Source: Bacteroidia bacterium
Lineage (GTDB): Bacteria; Bacteroidota; Bacteroidia; Bacteroidales; Dysgonomonadaceae
Assembly (NCBI GenBank): GCA_030539475.1
Contig: JAUNRY010000111.1
Location: 1-7,108 of the forward strand
Length of the DNA stretch: 7,108 nucleotides
Reading direction: 5' to 3'
Shown here piece after piece: positions 6,303-7,108 of the stretch. The notes beneath the pieces were generated by a model. That model was not told the origin of the DNA. It did not search any database and saw nothing but the letters and a program-made list of their open reading frames with translations. Position 1 is the stretch's first letter; every line of letters starts with the position of its first letter. Both the position numbers and the translations under genes were made by a program.

Positions 6303-6923
6303 ATGAATTACCGGCATATAATATTTGATATCGACGGCACTATGCTGAATACGGAAACAGCTGATTTGCTTGCTACGCAAGAAACCGTGTTTCAACTTAC
6401 AGGGGAGAAAAAAGATCCCGAAGAGTTTCGGTTTGCCTTTGGCATTCCCAATTCGGTGGTATTTCCCATGTTGGGAATTGAAGATGCCGAAAAAGCAAGT
6501 TTGATGTGGGCGGAAAATTACCGCAAATACCATTCCACTCTCCGGCTTTTCGATGGAATGGAGAATGTGCTCAAGGAATTGAAAAACAGGGGCTACATAC
6601 TGGGAATAGTTACCTCCAAAAGCCGGCGGGAATTCAATGCCGATTTTGTTGCTTTTGGATTGGAAAGCTTATTCGATACCGTGATTTGCGTGGATGACAG
6701 CCCTCGCCCGAAACCGAATTCCGATCCGGTGCTGGAATACTTGAAAAGGGCGAACGCCGAAAAATCCGAAGCCATCTATATCGGCGACACGGCTTACGAC
6801 GCACAGTGCGCTCACGCCGCCGGAATAGATTTCGCGCTTGCCGTTTGGGGAGCGCACAATCCCGAAAAAATAAAAGCGGATTATTATTTGAAATCGCCGG
6901 CAGAAGTATTGAGTTTCTTTTAG
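6303..6923 (+). CDS. HAD-superfamily phosphatase (phosphoglycolate phosphatase/PpaX-like)
   Basis: 206-residue cytoplasmic hydrolase of the haloacid dehalogenase superfamily. Motif I is DIDGT with nucleophile Asp9 and acid/base Asp11. Motif II is GIVTSK with Thr104. Motif III is the RPKPNSDPV segment with Lys137. Motif IV is GDTAYD with metal-binding Asp162 and Asp166. Residues 15-85 form a helical C1-type cap, as in phosphoglycolate phosphatase, beta-phosphoglucomutase and the pyrophosphatase PpaX. The substrate is set by the cap and cannot be read here; a small phosphorylated metabolite is likely. The frame is open upstream to a TTG at 6255, but that codon overlaps the -33 box at 6254-6257, and the family begins just before the Asp motif, so the ATG at 6303 is chosen. 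AAGG touches this ATG directly and is too close to be a normal ribosome binding site. All catalytic residues are present. Confidence 0.92.
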   Translation: MNYRHIIFDIDGTMLNTETADLLATQETVFQLTGEKKDPEEFRFAFGIPNSVVFPMLGIEDAEKASLMWAENYRKYHSTLRLFDGMENVLKELKNRGYILGIVTSKSRREFNADFVAFGLESLFDTVICVDDSPRPKPNSDPVLEYLKRANAEKSEAIYIGDTAYDAQCAHAAGIDFALAVWGAHNPEKIKADYYLKSPAEVLSFF

Positions 6924-6973
6924 CAGAATAGCCAAGTTTGTAATAATTCTTGTCCCATAAAAAAAGATTAAAC

Positions 6974-6991
6974 CTCCAAAAGTGATTGGAG
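6974..6991 (-). other. Small hairpin, possible weak minus-strand terminator
   Basis: CTCCAA (6974-6979) and TTGGAG (6986-6991) form a perfect 6-base stem with a 6-base loop, 50 bases beyond the HAD gene. On the minus strand it is followed by GTTTAATC and then seven T (6965-6959), a poor but possible terminator for a gene entering from beyond the right edge. On the plus strand it is followed by CAAAAAG, which does not suit termination. Confidence 0.3.
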
Positions 6992-7034
6992 CAAAAAGAT
7001 ACAGGCTTGCTCAAATTTCAAGGCTTGTTTTTTT

Positions 7035-7080
7035 AACTTCGTAGAAGTTCCTCTTGCATAACCCCCAATTTTAATTGGGG
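7035..7080. repeat. Double palindrome, candidate dispersed intergenic repeat
   Basis: Two perfect inverted repeats stand 13 bases apart: AACTTC-GTA-GAAGTT (7035-7049) and CCCCAATT-TT-AATTGGGG (7063-7080). Seven T precede the first and five A follow the second. Palindromes of the CCCCAATT type are, from memory, frequent between genes in Bacteroidota. The 185 bases from 6924 to the window end hold no reading frame I would support. Confidence 0.5.
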
Positions 7081-7108
7081 AAAAAGCGTAAATAAAGAAT
7101 CCGAAACC

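Noticed and set aside
7004..7034. GGCTTG...CAAGGC followed by seven T, considered as the terminator of the HAD gene
   Set aside because: The six-base stem has a G-G mismatch, the loop is nine bases and TTG intervenes before the T run; too weak to call.
7035..7049. Resemblance of AACTTCGTA to half a loxP site
   Set aside because: The short arm similarity is part of a self-complementary 15-mer with a 3-base centre; the 8-base spacer and second 13-base arm of loxP are missing.
1..7108. CRISPR arrays, tRNA or rRNA genes, insertion sequences, phage or defence genes
   Set aside because: No regularly spaced repeats, cloverleaf or rRNA sequence, transposase or integrase motifs, or known defence domains were seen on either strand.

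Overview
The window reads as ordinary chromosomal DNA of a member of the Bacteroidota, most likely order Bacteroidales. Four things suggest this. Several intergenic regions carry the Bacteroidota-type -7 box TAnnTTTG, twice with a plausible -33 box. Start codons mostly lack a Shine-Dalgarno sequence. Short palindromic intergenic repeats of a kind common in this phylum are present. The protein families (DUF4332, the MDCPSEE-type cation transporter, a Dcr2-like secreted phosphoesterase) are well known there. Genus assignment is not possible by eye.

Layout: seven intact protein genes fill almost all of the window, and no stretch over 300 bases lacks a gene. Plus strand, 40-4496: a cytoplasmic GH13 alpha-amylase-family enzyme; ribose-phosphate pyrophosphokinase (prs) behind its own -7 box; a secreted calcineurin-like metallophosphoesterase; and, after a 226-base gap with a promoter and a strongly structured leader, a small two-HhH DUF4332 protein closed by a textbook intrinsic terminator. 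Minus strand, 4623-6204: an unrecognised secreted protein and, upstream of it, a CDF-type cation transporter with an N-terminal HMA-like domain. Plus strand, 6303-6923: a HAD-family phosphatase divergent from the transporter. The last 185 bases are non-coding and hold inverted repeats.

How the genes relate: I see no dedicated pathway or defence cluster. Most genes look separately transcribed, and the mix is housekeeping (PRPP synthesis, alpha-glucan use, phosphate-ester hydrolysis, metal handling). The least explained element is the leader at about 3971-4056, in front of the DUF4332 gene. It can fold into two mutually exclusive structures, one of which ends directly at a T-rich tract, so it could be an attenuator, a cis-regulatory RNA or a free-standing small RNA. 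I do not recognise it as a known riboswitch class. The transporter, with a non-canonical metal site and no C-terminal cytoplasmic domain, is the second most interesting item.
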